Shown here: positions 62,207 through 64,000 of the stretch, in pieces
Layout of the letters: each line of letters begins with the position of its first letter
Numbering within the stretch: position 1 is the stretch's first letter
Assembly (NCBI GenBank): GCA_011032825.1
Contig: JAADJZ010000030.1
Span: forward strand, 248,001 to 312,000
Reading direction: 5' to 3'
DNA length: 64,000 bases
From: Massariosphaeria phaeospora
Lineage: Eukaryota > Ascomycota > Dothideomycetes > Pleosporales
Program-made: the position numbers and the translations under genes
Notes under the pieces: generated by a model
What the model was told of the DNA's origin: nothing
The model's input: only the letters and a program-made list of their open reading frames with translations
The model's database searches: none

Positions 62207-64000
62207 TCTTGTTTTTCTTTTCTACGCACAATGGGAAAAGTCGGGTTATGCCGTGGTTACTGGAATCCATAGTCTTGTAACAGCGCATCCATTAATGGGG
62301 CTGGCTTGCCGGTTTTGGCGCAACTAATACAGGTGTGTCTCTCTATCATGGGTACCGGCGCATATTTGGGATTTGTGGTTCTTCGTTTTGATTCTTGTTT
62401 TGCTTGTTCTTGTTCTTGTGTGGTGAATGCGAGAGCATGAGATGAAGTGAGATGAGATGAGATGTTGGTGTGAGGGAGGGGAAAAGCATAAAGTATAAGC
62501 ATAAATGAGCATGAGAATACATACAAGTACAAGGACTAAGGGTGTTGGTTAGTTGACTTGGAGCAAAGGCAATTGAGTGTGACCTTTATTTTGCTCTTCG
62601 TTAGTTATATCGGGAGAATAGAAATTGTAAATTGCTGCGAATGGTAGAGGATGGAGGATGGTTCTGGATTGTAAATTGGAGGGGGGGAGAGAGAGGTAGA
62701 GAGAGGTAGAGAGGGGAGAGAGGGGAGAGAGAGAGAGAGAGGTGGTAGTTGTGTGTACGTACATAGGATGTTTAGTTAGGTAGATAGTTAGTTAGTTAGT
62801 TGGGTTGGGTTGGTGCTTGCTACTGTCGTAGACAAAAAATAGAGTTACAGGACTAACGCATCGTGCGAGAAAGAGAAAGAAAGAAAGAAAGAAAGAAAAA
62901 GAGTGGAGGGTAGGGTAGGGAAAAGAGAGAGGTAGAGGCGTTAGACGGGGGGTAGAAGAGGTAGAGAGGTAGAAGAGAGAAGAGAAAGTAAATACGTAAG
63001 AAAGTAGTTAGGTAGCTAAGAAAAGAAGTTGCGTTATTATTGCATTATATTATACTACATCTATATTGCGAGTAAAGCAGACAAGCAAGCAAGCAAGCAA
63101 GCAAGCAAGCGCTGCACAGACCAATGTCTAACTAAAGGAGAAAAGAAGTTAGGGTTAGGATATAGAGTTTGCGTTTACGTTTCTAGATAGTATGAATAGC
63201 ATAGCATAGGTTAGCATGGGATGGGATAGATGGCTTAGTTTAGTTTAGTATAGTTTAGTATAGTATAGGATACAATAGAGATACAATACGCATAGCCTGA
63301 TAAAATAGATATACATATATATATATATATAACTAGAGACAAAGAGAAAGACAAAGACAAACACGAACACGAACACGTATAAAAGAGAACAAGAAGAAAA
63401 GCTAAGCACGAGTAAGTAGGGTAGACTAGACAGGTACGTACGTACGTCACAGTTCAGTTCAGTTCAGCCATGTACAAAAGAACAGGTACGTCGTCACTCA
63501 CTCACCATGTATCAATAGCAAGTAGCGCTAGCGTATATAGTACGAATCCACTGCACTGCACTGTACTGCACTAGCTGAGCACAAGCTAGTTGGTGACCAT
63601 ACATACCATGAAGAAGCGGTTCGGTTAGGAAGCTTCAGGTTGAAAACATGGGATGGGTATGGAATTGAGGCGTAGCGATACACGCACGCCTTGGTATTAA
63701 AAGAGCACACACACACACACTGTCTCTCTCTCTGTCTGTCTGTCTGTCTCTGTCTCACAAATTCAAAAAAGTGGGTTGCAAAACGTCCCCGACTGACTGA
63801 CCGACCGCCTGCCTGCCCACCCGTCTGTCCGGTCCGGTCCGCAAAATAGCATATAGTGGCATCTCGTCTCGACTCATCCCATCTGATATCAGAACCGCGT
63901 CCGCGTCCGCCTGGTACTTCAGCCCCACTCCCCTCCACTCCACTCAACAAACTCCAACTCCAACTCCAACTCCAGATATGGTTATGCGTTTCCATGTCCA
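62207..64000. repeat. Microsatellite-rich intergenic region to the right edge
   Basis: 1.8 kb without a supportable gene. It holds many simple repeats: GA-rich tracts (about 62680-62745), AAAG units (62870-62900), seven or so AAGC units (63082-63112), TTTAG/TATAG steps (63238-63270), a TA run (63310-63332), CA and GTCT/CTCT runs (63703-63755), and CAACTC units (63948-63976). Open frames here are low-complexity and not coding. Confidence 0.75.

Noticed and set aside
62680..63112. CRISPR-like array from the regularly repeated units
   Set aside because: The repeats are simple microsatellites with no spacers, and the genome is eukaryotic.

Overview
This window is nuclear DNA of a filamentous ascomycete (Pezizomycotina). 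Genes carry short GT-AG introns of mostly 45-65 bp. Characteristic fungal families are present: a hybrid PKS-NRPS, Zn2Cys6 regulators, a ferrichrome-type siderophore synthetase with its ornithine hydroxylase, PER1, YAK1 and eIF3c. A ferrichrome synthetase with four adenylation domains is an arrangement I associate with Dothideomycetes, so that class is a tentative guess. All gene models below were spliced by eye; every model closes in frame, but no transcript evidence was available.

Region 1 (about 1-21.6 kb) is a secondary-metabolite gene cluster cut by the left window edge. It holds a 3,948-residue PKS-NRPS (KS-AT-DH-cMeT-ER0-KR-ACP-C-A-T-R), a choline-kinase/APH-type phosphotransferase, a TauD-type 2-oxoglutarate dioxygenase, a Diels-Alderase-like protein of the Fsa2/CghA/MycB type, a trans-acting enoyl reductase of the LovC/ApdC type and a Zn2Cys6 regulator. 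The synthase's own ER domain is degenerate, which fits the separate enoyl reductase. The Diels-Alderase suggests a cyclised (for example decalin) polyketide-amino acid product. A 12-bp motif shared by the Diels-Alderase/dioxygenase and enoyl reductase promoters may be the regulator's binding site. A 328-bp MITE with about 45-bp terminal inverted repeats and TA flanks sits at the 5' end of the phosphotransferase and supplies its first ATG. A seven-copy 16-bp minisatellite follows it.

Region 2 (21.6-34.3 kb) contains a long gene-poor stretch, PER1 (GPI-anchor remodelling), a tRNA-Ala(TGC), a second Zn2Cys6 regulator, and a divergently transcribed ABCA-type full transporter of 1,547 residues.

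Region 3 (34.4-54.3 kb) is a siderophore locus. A 5,396-residue NRPS (ATC-ATC-ATC-ATC-TC-TC, ferrichrome/ferricrocin type) and an L-ornithine N5-monooxygenase (SidA) are transcribed divergently from a 1.9-kb intergenic region. That region carries three perfect ATCWGATAA motifs and a fourth near match, the consensus of the iron-responsive GATA repressor SreA. The last A domain has a specificity code (DVLDIGGIGK by my alignment) of the N5-acyl-N5-hydroxyornithine kind, so the SidA product would feed it.

Region 4 (54.3-64 kb) is housekeeping: the DYRK-family kinase YAK1 and translation initiation factor eIF3 subunit c (NIP1), followed by 1.8 kb of microsatellite-rich non-coding DNA to the right edge.
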